Assembly (NCBI GenBank): GCA_021234155.1
Contig: JAJEKV010000049.1
Span: forward strand, 3,813,487 to 3,877,486
Source of the DNA: Isoetes taiwanensis
Lineage: Eukaryota > Streptophyta > Lycopodiopsida > Isoetales > Isoetaceae
Length of the DNA stretch: 64,000 nt
Direction: 5' to 3'
Below the pieces are notes generated by a model, which made no database searches, was not told where the DNA came from, and saw only the letters and a program-made list of their open reading frames with translations. This document shows, piece by piece, positions 42,236 to 51,151 of this stretch (positions are counted from its first letter, which is position 1; the number at the start of each line of letters is the position of its first letter). Made by a program: the position numbers and the translations under genes.

Positions 42236-42785
42236 CATTAGGGATTTTTTGAGATCATAAAAAGGCCTTCTAAGAATTGTTGACTAAGCTATATGAACTA
42301 CCAATCAGAAAACAATATTGGTAATCCAGTCAGCAAAACAGTTATAACTAACTCAATGGATCACATTTTCTAGCATAAGTGTTGATAGAAAAGTCCAAAT
42401 GAGCTCTTGTTTGGTGCAATAGATAGATCTCATTGAGATCTTTCTAACCTTGGGTGGGTTGCATATCTTTTAGCCCTGTAGGAGAGTAAAAAATGGTAAA
42501 AACCATAGTTTTTGGAGTTTTGACAATCATAAGTGGTTAAAATATGTGCAAAGCGCCTAATGTTGGAAAGATCTCAACGAGATCTATCTATTGCACTAAA
42601 CGAGAGCTCATTTGGACTTTTCTATCAACAGTTATGCAAGAAACTGTGATTCAGTGAGTTAGTTATAACAGTTTTGCTGACTGGACCCGTCAGGCTCTGA
42701 TTTCTGATTGGTAGTTCATTTGTCTTCATTTAGCTTAGTTGGCATGTTTTGAAGGCCCTTTTTTAATCTCAAAAAAACCCTAATG
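42236..42785. mobile_element. Foldback MITE with ~200-bp arms
   Basis: The left arm (about 42236-42440) and right arm (about 42580-42785) are inverted copies. Outermost is CATTAGGG, then TTTTTTGAGAT. Inside lie ATGAACTACCAATCAGAAA (42293 and its complement ending 42719), then GTTGATAGAAAAGTCCAAAT and ATAGATAGATCTC. It has no coding capacity. No clear target duplication was found. Confidence 0.65.
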
Positions 42786-43009
42786 TTGGCATTGAAAACA
42801 TACGCCAGAAATCTTTCTTTGATACCCATAGAAGAAATTATTTCTATGAATTGCATGTGCCCAGATCCCACAAGTAGTTGTATGACTCCAAAAAGGGCAC
42901 CGCAGTTGTAGCAGTTGGAGCAGATACAACAATGTGGCTTGCACTTCAACCTTCTCCTCAATTAAGATCTGGAAAATTTTTTGTGAAGTGAAATGAAATG
43001 AAATTGAAG

Positions 43010-43520
43010 TAAGTAGTCTTTTGAAGCTTTAAAGAATTTTGTTTATTGAATCAAACCATTGAATTGGATTGATTAGCTATTACAAAGCACCAGGAGCTCC
43101 ATTCCATCCCTCCACACAACGAAGCAAAGGAGCAACTATTTTGCCATCACACAATGCCACGAACACCTTGTTTATTTCTTCCCCAGGAGATGTCTTCTGT
43201 GTGCCACTCAACAGCCTTGTTCCGGCCTCCTTTCTCACAAATTCGTACAAGAACCAAGTCCTACACTCTTCAATTCTGTTAGGCAGAGCATGAACGCCCT
43301 TGTCATATTTCTCCCTTGCTGCAGGAGTCTCCTCTATGAGCTCCCTCGCTAATTCTTGCTCAAAGTTTTGAATTTTGGCAAAGAGAGAAGCATCTGCTGC
43401 TGTTTTTGCATTCTTCAATCCAAACTGGACCAAAACCTTTCTGAGCTCCTGGATGAGAGGATAGGAAGCATTGGCAGCATCATCAATGTAGCTAAACACA
43501 TGCTGATGATCCACAATTCG
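43010..43520 (-). repeat. Segmental duplicate, copy 1 (PAL 3' end)
   Basis: This stretch, including about 70 bp of 3' flank (TCTTTTGAAGCTTTAAAGAA), is nearly identical to 58195-58690 apart from small indels and substitutions. The two copies are in the same orientation and lie either side of the Ty3/Gypsy insertion. Confidence 0.85.
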
Positions 43521-43533
43521 GAGATTGCTCTAA
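43080..43533 (-). pseudogene. Phenylalanine ammonia-lyase, C-terminal exon (copy 1)
   Basis: The minus-strand frame reads QHVFSYIDDAANASYPLIQE, ASLFAKIQNFEQELARELIE, IPNR-like NRIEECRTWFLYEFVRKEAG, TRLLSGTQKTSPGEEINKVF and ends [12 protein letters not shown]. These are the C-terminal shielding and conserved end motifs of PAL, the enzyme that deaminates phenylalanine to trans-cinnamate at the entry to the phenylpropanoid pathway. A TTATTAG acceptor lies directly upstream (near 43534), so this looks like a terminal exon of about 150 codons. I find no upstream PAL exon before the retrotransposon, so it is an orphan piece. The active-site Ala-Ser-Gly region is absent. Confidence 0.75.
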
Positions 43534-44357
43534 TAAGACAAGGAAAACAAGATTAAGCATAATCAAGTATAATTCGTGCCCATACTTTGCTTCCCAATGA
43601 TGAACTAGAAAAGGAAAAGAAAAGAGAAATTAATCTTGTGCCAAGAGAGACATGTTACCGACTCCCTGCTCTGTTATAAATAATCACATTGCACGATTTC
43701 CTTGCGTAAATTGATAAGAGAATTTAGTTAACCAAGAGAAAAAAACTACAAAATCAAGATGGAAAGGCTTCGAATCACTTAGATAGATCCATTTAAAAGT
43801 ACAAGAGGCTGCCTTAATAAACAAACCCTTCAAATGCTTGACTAAACAAAATGCCAACAGCCAAGCTGGCAGTCTGCTAATAGCACTAATAACACCTACT
43901 AAGTGCTGAACGTGCACATACAGTTCAGGTTGAAGTTTCAGCATTCTGGAGAGTATGATTGCCACATCATCATGATTCCACTCACCTTAACCGTGTATTA
44001 TCGCCATGAAGCAGTGGAGTTTTGCACTTGCAAAGGTTTAAAGAACTGTCATATGGGCACTATTCAAGATCAACTTAACCAGGGTCCAATTTCTCCTGTG
44101 CACAATGATACCAATTTCTCATGTGCACAATGATACCATACCTGTTGCATGCAGGGGAAAACTTTGATCGTCATACCTGGGAAGCACTTCTTGTTACCAA
44201 CCAGGTCTCCTTATAGACACATTCAGATCCAAGGCTCAATGGACAGATTGAGGTTTAAAGCAACCAAAATGTTCAACATTAGTAATAACTTGAAGTTTAG
44301 AGTGTGGCAAATTCTTCCATATCAGGTTTAAAGCAAACCGTACTTACAACCTTTTCT
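43534..44357. other. No gene recognised (left flank of the Ty3/Gypsy insertion)
   Basis: Short frames only. It may be intron or 5' flank of the PAL copy 1 fragment. Confidence 0.4.
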
Positions 44358-44362
44358 GTATC
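44358..44362 (+). repeat. Target site duplication, left (GTATC)
   Basis: Identical to 56522-56526, directly outside the two LTR ends. Confidence 0.9.
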
Positions 44363-46027
44363 TGTGACATTCCAGCACAGTATACGCCCCAGGACGTATA
44401 CTATACTGCCTCGTCATGCGTACACGCCACCCCGACTGACGTGTACGCCAACGTGTAGCTAGGTTAGTAGCCCTAGGGAGCAACGTGCAAGGAATGTGCA
44501 TTTATTAATGTGCACATTAAACAATGTGCACATTCACTTAGGTGCACATTTTCCCATATGGCCACTTCATGCCAAGTGGGCCACACCCATAGGTGCAATT
44601 AATGTGCACATTTTCCAATGTACACATTCATTAATGTGCACACATTTCCATGTGGGCACATTTGGCCACCTAGCCCTTAAAGGCAAGTGGGCCCATTTCC
44701 AATTATCCCACATGCCAAAAGGGGATAATTGGAAACCCTAGCCAACCCCCTTGTCTATTTAGGGTGGAAAACCCTAACTTGCCCAATTTCGTTTCTAGGG
44801 TTTTAGAACTCTGTTTTGGCTGCCTCAACAGCCAAAACCCCTCCCAGACGCTGCCTGAGAGAATTGCAGCATTAGTTTCCCTTGATTCAAGCGTTCCAGC
44901 AGGATGGTCGAGCTCAGGTCAAGAGGAGCCACTCAAGGATCAGGTATTTGGCCAATTAGATAGTCTAAACCCTATTTCAGTCATAGAATCAGTAGGTTTA
45001 GCCTATTAAATTGCCCATAGCAGCCTTCTAGATCTCTAGTTACCAGCCTCTAACTAAAGAACCTAACTCTATGATGTAGATTAGATATAGTTCTTTAGTT
45101 CTGCTGTGATGTATATGGATGATGTATCTCTATGAACTCCTTGTATTGGGAAGGGGGGTAGAGACCTAAAGCTTGGTAGTAGATGCTCCTAGAGTAGCCT
45201 CTCTAGCACACTATAGATTCGGCCTGTGTACAAGAGCCACACCGGGTTGTGGGTGAAGGGGCCAGACTGGCTAAGAAGGAGGTTCATGTCCTGACTCTTG
45301 AACGATCCCTCTGGTGTGTAAAGCCTACCAGGGATCATTGTGATTAGGTCTGATGGCTTGCCACTGCGTGTGGGCAAGGCATGGGCTCGACACCCGTGAA
45401 GTGGTGTTCACTTTCCAGTGGGTTCAGTCGAATAAGGGCAGTGGCCCTCTAATCACCTTGAGTCAGCATGTAGATCTCTGGAGGGAGAGATCCCTACCTG
45501 CCCCATCGGAACTGGGAGGATGAACCCAGGAATAGCCCTTTTGGCTATGCATCCGGCGGGCTACAGTCAGGTCCCAACACTTTTCAGCCTACTCTGCAAA
45601 GTGTGCACAGGAGGGGCGGATGGAGTGGACAACCCTATGCCATGTTCATATGCCAGCCAAATCCATTGCCATGAATTCTGTCTGCAACAAACTCTGGAGG
45701 CCCAAGCCGTCAGTCATCCCCTTGAGTCTGAGCCTTGGGTAGGACTCCCCGTATGTATTGTGCTCACCTTGTTTATGCAGATGTGATGGGCCACCCTTCG
45801 AGGTGGATATGTGCTTATGTTATATACTGACATGTATGTTTACGCTTCCGCAGCTAGGTAGGCCCTGAGGGAGACGGGGTAAAATGACCCCTTCACTCTT
45901 CCCACTGGAACCTGTCATGTGGTTGCAGTGTCATGTGGAGGGCCCTGTATCGGCACGGAGCTGGTATGGGGGATGAACTCCTGTTTGTATACGATGAGGG
46001 CACCGTATACGAGTAGGGGACGTCACA
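44363..46027 (+). repeat. 5' LTR (1665 bp)
   Basis: Begins TGTGACATTCC and ends GTCACA. Its early part has five GTGCAC hexamers (44510, 44526, 44542, 44604, 44636), most inside AATGTGCACATT palindromes, which may be enhancer sites. It is 358 bp longer than the 3' LTR, mainly because bases 45141-45493 have no counterpart there. Confidence 0.93.
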
Positions 46028-46028
46028 G

Positions 46029-46041
46029 TGGTATCAGAGCT
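46029..46041 (+). promoter_or_regulatory. Primer-binding site (initiator tRNA-Met)
   Basis: TGGTATCAGAGCT starts one base after the 5' LTR end and is complementary to the 3' end of plant initiator tRNA-Met. Confidence 0.9.
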
Positions 46042-46232
46042 ATGTTCTTGGAGACCAAGAGCAAAGCACTGGCCATGTTCCCAGTAGTACTAACTTGATA
46101 GGATCCTAAACCTCGAAAAATGGGAAAAAAAAATTTCTCATTTTTTTAGTTTTGCTAAGCTAGTAACAGTTAAAATAAATGAAAACATAAAAATATTAAG
46201 AACTGGTGAGCCAACATCCAAAAAGTAGGGTG

Positions 46233-46299
46233 GTCTCACACGTCGCGCCAGGACAGGAAATGAGATTTCCATTTTCGGGCTGGGCGCAACGTGTGAGAC
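46233..46299 (+). promoter_or_regulatory. 67-bp hairpin repeat 1
   Basis: Starts GTCTCACACGTCGCGCCAGG and ends GGGCGCAACGTGTGAGAC. The ends pair over about 17 bp, and the inner GGAAATGA pairs with TTTTC-rich sequence. It is the first of four copies, two before each of the two internal genes. Confidence 0.85.
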
Positions 46300-46433
46300 A
46301 TTCAGCTTAGACACACCAAAAAGTTGTAAATTACAGTAAAATAACTTGATAATTCTAATTTTAAGCTAAGAATCAGTAGAATTAGCATGTTACATGTTCA
46401 AAAAGTACAAAATTCAGTAGTGGGTCCCACCAT

Positions 46434-46500
46434 GTCTCACACGTCACGCCAGGACAGGAAATGACTTTTTCATTTTCGGGCTGGGCGCAACGTGTGAGAC
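46434..46500 (+). promoter_or_regulatory. 67-bp hairpin repeat 2
   Basis: Same layout as the copy at 46233, exactly 201 bp downstream. It ends 77 bp before the TATAAATAG box of the histone-like gene. Confidence 0.85.
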
Positions 46501-46576
46501 CTTGCTTAATTAGGTGTTTTAGATGTTTTAGGCAACCCAAAAAGGTAGTTTAAAAGTTGACCTAAAAATTGGCCCC

Positions 46577-46585
46577 TATAAATAG
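46577..46585 (+). promoter_or_regulatory. TATA box of the histone H3-like gene
   Basis: TATAAATAG, 106 bp upstream of the first ATG. It is followed by a C-rich stretch and an AGGCGATCTT phrase that also occurs downstream of the second TATA box (48526). Together with the hairpin pair it forms a complete internal promoter separate from the LTR. Confidence 0.6.
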
Positions 46586-46682
46586 ACCTAGACCCCTCCC
46601 ATTTTTGCGTTCTTCCTTAGAACTTTGCTCGTGTTTGCCAAGGCGATCTTTTGGCGCTTAGCTCCGATCGACAAACCACCAA

Positions 46683-47927
46683 ATGATGGCCCGCACAAAA
46701 CAGACTGCAAGGAAGACTAGCCGAAGCGGATCCCCCAGCGCCAGTGGTTCTGGCCTCTTTCAGAGAGTCCTTCGAGAACGCCTTCTCGAATCCTCTTCGA
46801 ACGAAGATGCAGGATCGGATCGGAGCGACCATACGGAGCTCATAGAGGACGACCGGCCGGACATCATGCACCAAATTCTCGAGGAGATCGCAGAGGAGGA
46901 GGGAAGGAGTAGGGAGCAGCGGGAGCAGACAGGGCAGTCAACAGCCCAGGAGCAACCCCAGGCTGAGACCCACCTACAGGAGGAGCAAGGGAGAGAAGAG
47001 CAGCGGCAGCCGACTCTTAGCCCCACGGAAGAAGCAGATCTTGCGCGCTTCATCAGCAAGTACGAAGCCAAAGAGCGCCGCCGGGAGCAGAGGACGAAGA
47101 GTCGGGAAGACGACCCGACCACAGCTAGCGAGCCCAAGAAGAGGAAGGCCAAAGCCATTAAGGCAGGCAAAAGGAAGGTCGTGAGGGTCGGTAAGCGAGG
47201 AACGGGGATCAACATCAACGAACCATCAGGCGAAGAGACCCCGCCTTCTACCGACGACTCGGACGAAGACTACGTGCCCGACACAGAAGGAGCGAGCTCG
47301 TCAAAACCCCCGCCTGTAGAGAAGGAAGTGCCCCAACAGGTAGCACAGGAGCAGGAGGAGGCTGGACAGGTGGCGAAGCCCCCACCCTTCCCGACGTGGG
47401 ATAGGGTCAAAGCCCCACGGCCACAACGGGAGGCATATGTGATAGACCATGTCAAGGTCTATCAGAAGAGAATCAAGGAGCACAACACCTACATGGAGAA
47501 GTGGGAGGCATACAATGCCTACTACCAGGAGCATCGGGTGAGGGCAGTCGAAGGAGGAGTACCCCCGAAGCAGACTCTGAAGCCACCCCCACCAAAGCCC
47601 AAGCCTCCAAGAGCACCAGGAAAGAAGCGGGCCGGCAGGAAGAAGCTGGAGAACAGAGCCCTCAAGGAAATCCGGCACTTCCAGAGAAGCTATGGACTTT
47701 TGATTCCCCGAGCACCATTTCAACGTTTGGTCCGCGAAGTTATGCAAGAGTACAACACGGACATGCGCGTGACCGACGAGATGCTGTTGTGCTTACAGGA
47801 GGCAGCTGAAGCAAAAATAGTGCAGCATTTTGAAGATTCAACGGCTTGCACAGTACACGCAAAGAGGGTCACCCTCATGAAGCAGGACATGCATCTGGCC
47901 TCACACATCAAGGGAGAACGCCCTTGA
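46683..47927 (+). CDS. Histone H3-like protein with long internal insertion, retrotransposon-borne
   Basis: An intact 414-codon frame. Residues 2-15 read MARTKQTARKTSRS, so the first nine residues after Met equal the canonical H3 tail, including the K4 and K9 positions. Residues about 323-414 form an H3 histone fold: ALKEIRHFQRSYGLLI, PRAPFQRLVREVMQEY, LQEAAEAKIVQHFED, HAKRVTLM and a final IKGERP. Loop 1 has canonical rather than CENH3 length, while KEIRHFQ, LLIP and VTLM are also seen in plant CENH3. Between them are about 300 charged residues with coiled-coil-like Glu/Gln stretches, a basic KKRKAKAIKAGKRK and an acidic STDDSDEDY. The second ATG (46686) has a better context (A at -3, G at +4) and would give an H3-like N-terminus after Met removal. 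Capture from a host H3-family gene is inferred. Confidence 0.9.
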   Translation: MMARTKQTARKTSRSGSPSASGSGLFQRVLRERLLESSSNEDAGSDRSDHTELIEDDRPDIMHQILEEIAEEEGRSREQREQTGQSTAQEQPQAETHLQEEQGREEQRQPTLSPTEEADLARFISKYEAKERRREQRTKSREDDPTTASEPKKRKAKAIKAGKRKVVRVGKRGTGININEPSGEETPPSTDDSDEDYVPDTEGASSSKPPPVEKEVPQQVAQEQEEAGQVAKPPPFPTWDRVKAPRPQREAYVIDHVKVYQKRIKEHNTYMEKWEAYNAYYQEHRVRAVEGGVPPKQTLKPPPPKPKPPRAPGKKRAGRKKLENRALKEIRHFQRSYGLLIPRAPFQRLVREVMQEYNTDMRVTDEMLLCLQEAAEAKIVQHFEDSTACTVHAKRVTLMKQDMHLASHIKGERP

Positions 47928-48070
47928 GATTTTGTAAATAACCAAAATTTTTGTTAATATAAAGAATTTTCTGGGGAAATAACGTGTTTGAGCTAACTTA
48001 ATTAAGTCAAGTTAGGGAATTCTAGCTTTTATTTTAGTTAAATTGGAGTTTTTGAGCAAGTTGAGACGAT
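47928..48070 (+). terminator. 3' region of the histone-like gene, probable polyadenylation region
   Basis: TGA at 47925-47927 is followed by an AT-rich stretch (TTGTAAATAACCAAAATTTT, then TTAATATAAAGAATTTT) typical of plant polyadenylation regions. The next promoter cassette begins immediately after. The poly(A) call is inference. Confidence 0.35.
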
Positions 48071-48137
48071 GTCTCACACGTCGCGCCAGGACAGGAAATG
48101 AGATTCTCATTTTCGGGCTGGGCGCAACGTGTGAGAC
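48071..48137 (+). promoter_or_regulatory. 67-bp hairpin repeat 3
   Basis: Near-identical to the copy at 46233, starting GTCTCACACGTCGCGCCAGG and ending CGTGTGAGAC. First of the pair upstream of the second internal gene. Confidence 0.85.
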
Positions 48138-48269
48138 CATGCCCAAAAGTGCCCAAAACTGCTCCAAGTCGACCAAATAAGGGGTCAATTCTGCCTAACT
48201 CGACGAGTTTAGTAGAATTACAGCCTTACATCACCCAAATTGATCAAGTTTAGCCCATTTTGGACCCAT

Positions 48270-48336
48270 GTCTCACACGTAGCGCCAGGACAGAAAATGA
48301 ACTTTTCATTATCGGTCTGGGCGCAACGTGTGAGAC
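48270..48336 (+). promoter_or_regulatory. 67-bp hairpin repeat 4
   Basis: Fourth copy, 199 bp after copy 3, with a few substitutions (AGCGCC, TCGGTCTGG). It ends 190 bp before the second TATAAATAG box. Confidence 0.85.
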
Positions 48337-48525
48337 CTCGTACAATTCTTCACCATGCCATACCTAAACGATTTCCAAACTGCTGCAATAGGTTCATCAG
48401 TCCATTCTAACATGCTCAAACCCTAGAAGTAGTCTTCAAATTTGCCATTGCACCCCCTTATAGTGTAGAATCACCCAATCCCAGCAAAATTTAGGTCATT
48501 CAAAAATTAGGGTTTCCCCCTTTTC

Positions 48526-48534
48526 TATAAATAG
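48526..48534 (+). promoter_or_regulatory. TATA box of the second internal gene
   Basis: TATAAATAG, 123 bp upstream of ATG 48649. The leader shares TAGGCGATCTTCC with the leader of the histone-like gene, supporting a duplicated promoter cassette. Confidence 0.6.
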
Positions 48535-48648
48535 GTCCCCCATTTTTTCATTTAGCACCCTGCAAGTTTGCTCTCCACTGCTTAGGCGATCTTCCAGCTC
48601 CCTGAGGCGCTTCTGCATCCGTTTGATACTCTCTTCTTCGCTAGATCA

Positions 48649-50161
48649 ATGGCCACTGCTGACTTCGGGCGATGGTACAGCGCCAGTGCCCATGCTGCCG
48701 AGGCGGATGTCAACGACATCTTCCAAGTCTTTGGGAAAGAAATTGATATCCAAGCTACGCTAAATGCAACCCCAGCATATAGGCAAGTGCTAGCAGAATT
48801 TCAAGCTAGGGTAGGACCCTCCCTTGTTCAGGTCCCCCCTTGTATAGGATACTTCGTTCCTCGCCCATCCCTTCAAGCAGCCTTGGGTGATGTCCCCAAC
48901 ATCGCCAAGTACTTAACCAACAAGGCGCAGAGACTGCCTGACTACATGGTCTTGACAGCCAACAGGACCAAGTATTTCTCCTACACCGCCGCCCTAGTTA
49001 TTTTCTTATCCCATCACAAATAAAACCCGATGGGAGCAACCTCTATCCCTCCGATGGAGGTGGACCCCATAGCAGTGCAAGAGGAAGAGCAGATGCTTTT
49101 GCAGTATCAGCAGGAACAAGAAGCAAGAGAAGACGAAGAGGAGTCGGACGACGAGGAATACACTTTCGACTCGGGACGAAGAACGGCATGGCGGAGGAGG
49201 AGCTGATCAACCGGCGAGCCGCAGATCATCGAGTTGCTCCCCCCACTTGGGCTAGGCATCACAAGCCTAGCCCCTATCATCATCGACGGAGAGGAGTATC
49301 TACTCCTCAGCGACATTCAGAACCTTCCCGAATGCAGGGAGAGGGAGCTCAGATTGGATAAACTGCTCCACCAACTGCGGCAGACCGACATGGACGACTT
49401 CATCGTCCGAGGAGCCTCGGACTTTCCGCTTCAAGTGAGGGAAGCCGATACCTACACAGGAGAAGCAACTTCCGATATCCAGGCCTACATCAGCATCAGG
49501 CAAATGATGGACGAGCGGGAGCTGCCAACGGAGGAGGAGTTCCTCGCCCTCCAAGAACAGATGGGGATCCGTGGAAAGACCACGAGCATCCTAACGGCGG
49601 GAACCGACACCACCCGGCAAGAGGAGGCGGGGAATCGACCTGAGGAGAGTCGACTCCACAATTGAAGACTACCGGGAGCTCACCGAGATAGAGGTCGATG
49701 AGTATGCAGGGCGACATAGAGCAGGAGGCCAAGCAAGTGGAGAAACTTCGGCGACACACAACGACAGGTCGCTCAGATACTACTTGCCGCTGCTGCTGGA
49801 TGGAAGAGTAGCGGTAATTCACCGCAAGTTCAGTCCCAGAGGGGAGGAAGGAGTGTTCATGCTGATTGCACTCTCGGGCTTCGGCAGGCATGCTCGCATA
49901 GCGGCAAATGTCGACTATGCTGTCCTGGTCAAGAGAGCAATGGCACTCGACCTCTTCGACTTCGCCATACCCCATCGACGCCGCGAGATTACGGTGACCG
50001 CGGCCCTCACATCCGAACCGCAGGTGGAAGAGTCGGGCGAGAGCCTTGCGTGGTGGCTCGCCGTAAGCCGCCATCGGAACTTGGGTCACCAAGAGGGAAC
50101 GCCCAAGTTAAGAAGTTCCTTGAGGACAACCCGTCCTACTGGAGATTTCAAGACTAGTTAG
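48649..50161 (+). pseudogene. Unrecognised second internal gene of the chromovirus
   Basis: A frame opens MATADFGRWYSASAHAAEAD and contains NDIFQVFGKEIDIQATLNA, VPPCIGYFVPRPSLQAAL and YMVLTANRTKYFSYTAAL. It continues in the same frame past a TAA (49021) and a TGA (49204) through a Glu-rich stretch and LPPLGLGITSLAPIIIDGEE. It then shifts frame near 49620 to DSTIEDYRELTEIEVDEYAG and YYLPLLLDGRVAVIHRKF, ending at 50161. The original would be about 500 residues. I recognise no Gag capsid, envelope or host domain. It has its own promoter cassette and an AT-rich 3' end (TACTAAAATATTATATATAT). Its position suggests it replaced or supplemented gag. Confidence 0.5.
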
Positions 50162-50326
50162 ACTCTTGATCCCGGAGACTTTTTGTACTAAAATATTATA
50201 TATATGAATATAATCTCTGTTGCACTTTAAATGTTTTGTTGATGTATTTTTGCCCCACAACTATACCAACAAACATAAACAATGTAAGAGAACAAGGAAA
50301 ACTAACCATATAGCCATGAATCACTT

Positions 50327-51148
50327 GTGTATGCAGCTAGAGGCCTAAGCGCAGGGGAACGACAACTGCGAGAACTTATAGAAGAACAGACCTCGCCCAG
50401 ACCACCCCCGGCAAGGAACCTATTTGAAGAAATGGAACCCATGACCCCAGAGGAGGAGATATCCCAGATGAGGACGGGACCTCAGAATAGCGGGCAGAAG
50501 CAGCAGTATTTCCAGGATAAAGGCAAGGCGACAGGAAGCTATAGCCCTAGGGCAGCCAGCCCAGGTCCAGCTAGAGCCCCATATGGTGGCAACCAGGGGA
50601 AACAGCAGGAGAAGAAGCAGGTGTCCTTCAAGGACAAGCAGGAGGGGTTAAACTACTCCAAAGCAGTGCGATCCTTTTTGCAGGCGATGCCCAAGGAAAA
50701 GAGACAGGAGTGCATAGAAAAGCAGCTTTGCTTCAGGTGCTTCCAGCCAGGCCATAGGACAGCAAACTGCCCCTACGTCATGAGTGCAGCACTAGCGGAG
50801 TTGGGAGATTGGGACATCCTGTCTGACGATGATGGCGAGGAAGCCCGCGACTACATTCAGGGTGAGTGTCATATCTTTGCCGCAATAGATACAGAGCAAG
50901 CAGAGAGCCAGTACAAAGTAATTTCCACAGTAGGGAAGGCCAAGACCAAGTCCTTCATAGTCTTGATAGACTCAGGAAGTAGCCATAACTTTGCGTCCCC
51001 CAGAATGGTTCAAATGTTGAAGTTGAAACCACTAAAGTCAAAGCCAAGGCCCGTTGTCTTAGCAAGTGGAGCAGTGAGGCAGACGGCAGGCAAGAGAATC
51101 AACTTCGACATCGACTTGCCAGGGATTAATATCCAGATGGGGGCATAA
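50327..51148 (+). CDS. Gag C-terminus with zinc knuckle and retropepsin-like protease
   Basis: The frame contains a Pro/Gln-rich linker, the CCHC knuckle CFRCFQPGHRTANC (about residues 148-161) and the protease strand FIVLIDSGSSHNFAS (about 214-228, active-site DSG) followed by VVLASGAVRQT. The first codons follow a TGTATGCAG that could be a splice acceptor. No capsid domain is visible upstream. The nucleocapsid binds element RNA and the protease processes the polyprotein. A TAA at 51146 interrupts the continuation into pol in the same frame. Confidence 0.8.
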   Translation: MYAARGLSAGERQLRELIEEQTSPRPPPARNLFEEMEPMTPEEEISQMRTGPQNSGQKQQYFQDKGKATGSYSPRAASPGPARAPYGGNQGKQQEKKQVSFKDKQEGLNYSKAVRSFLQAMPKEKRQECIEKQLCFRCFQPGHRTANCPYVMSAALAELGDWDILSDDDGEEARDYIQGECHIFAAIDTEQAESQYKVISTVGKAKTKSFIVLIDSGSSHNFASPRMVQMLKLKPLKSKPRPVVLASGAVRQTAGKRINFDIDLPGINIQMGA

Positions 51149-51151
51149 GTA

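Noticed and set aside
44496-45009. Frames inside the LTR (44496-44741, 44764-45009 and their 3' LTR copies)
   Set aside because: Present twice only because the LTR is; they arise from GTGCAC repeats and carry no motif.
46617-47911. Minus-strand and alternate-frame ORFs over the histone-like gene (for example 46760-47218, 47301-47747, 47501-47809)
   Set aside because: Shadows of the intact plus-strand frame, which has a clear domain at each end.
46683-47927. Calling the histone-like protein a centromeric CENH3
   Set aside because: It has some CENH3-like residues (LLIP, VTLM), but loop 1 has canonical H3 length and the tail is canonical H3. Without a tree the subfamily cannot be named.
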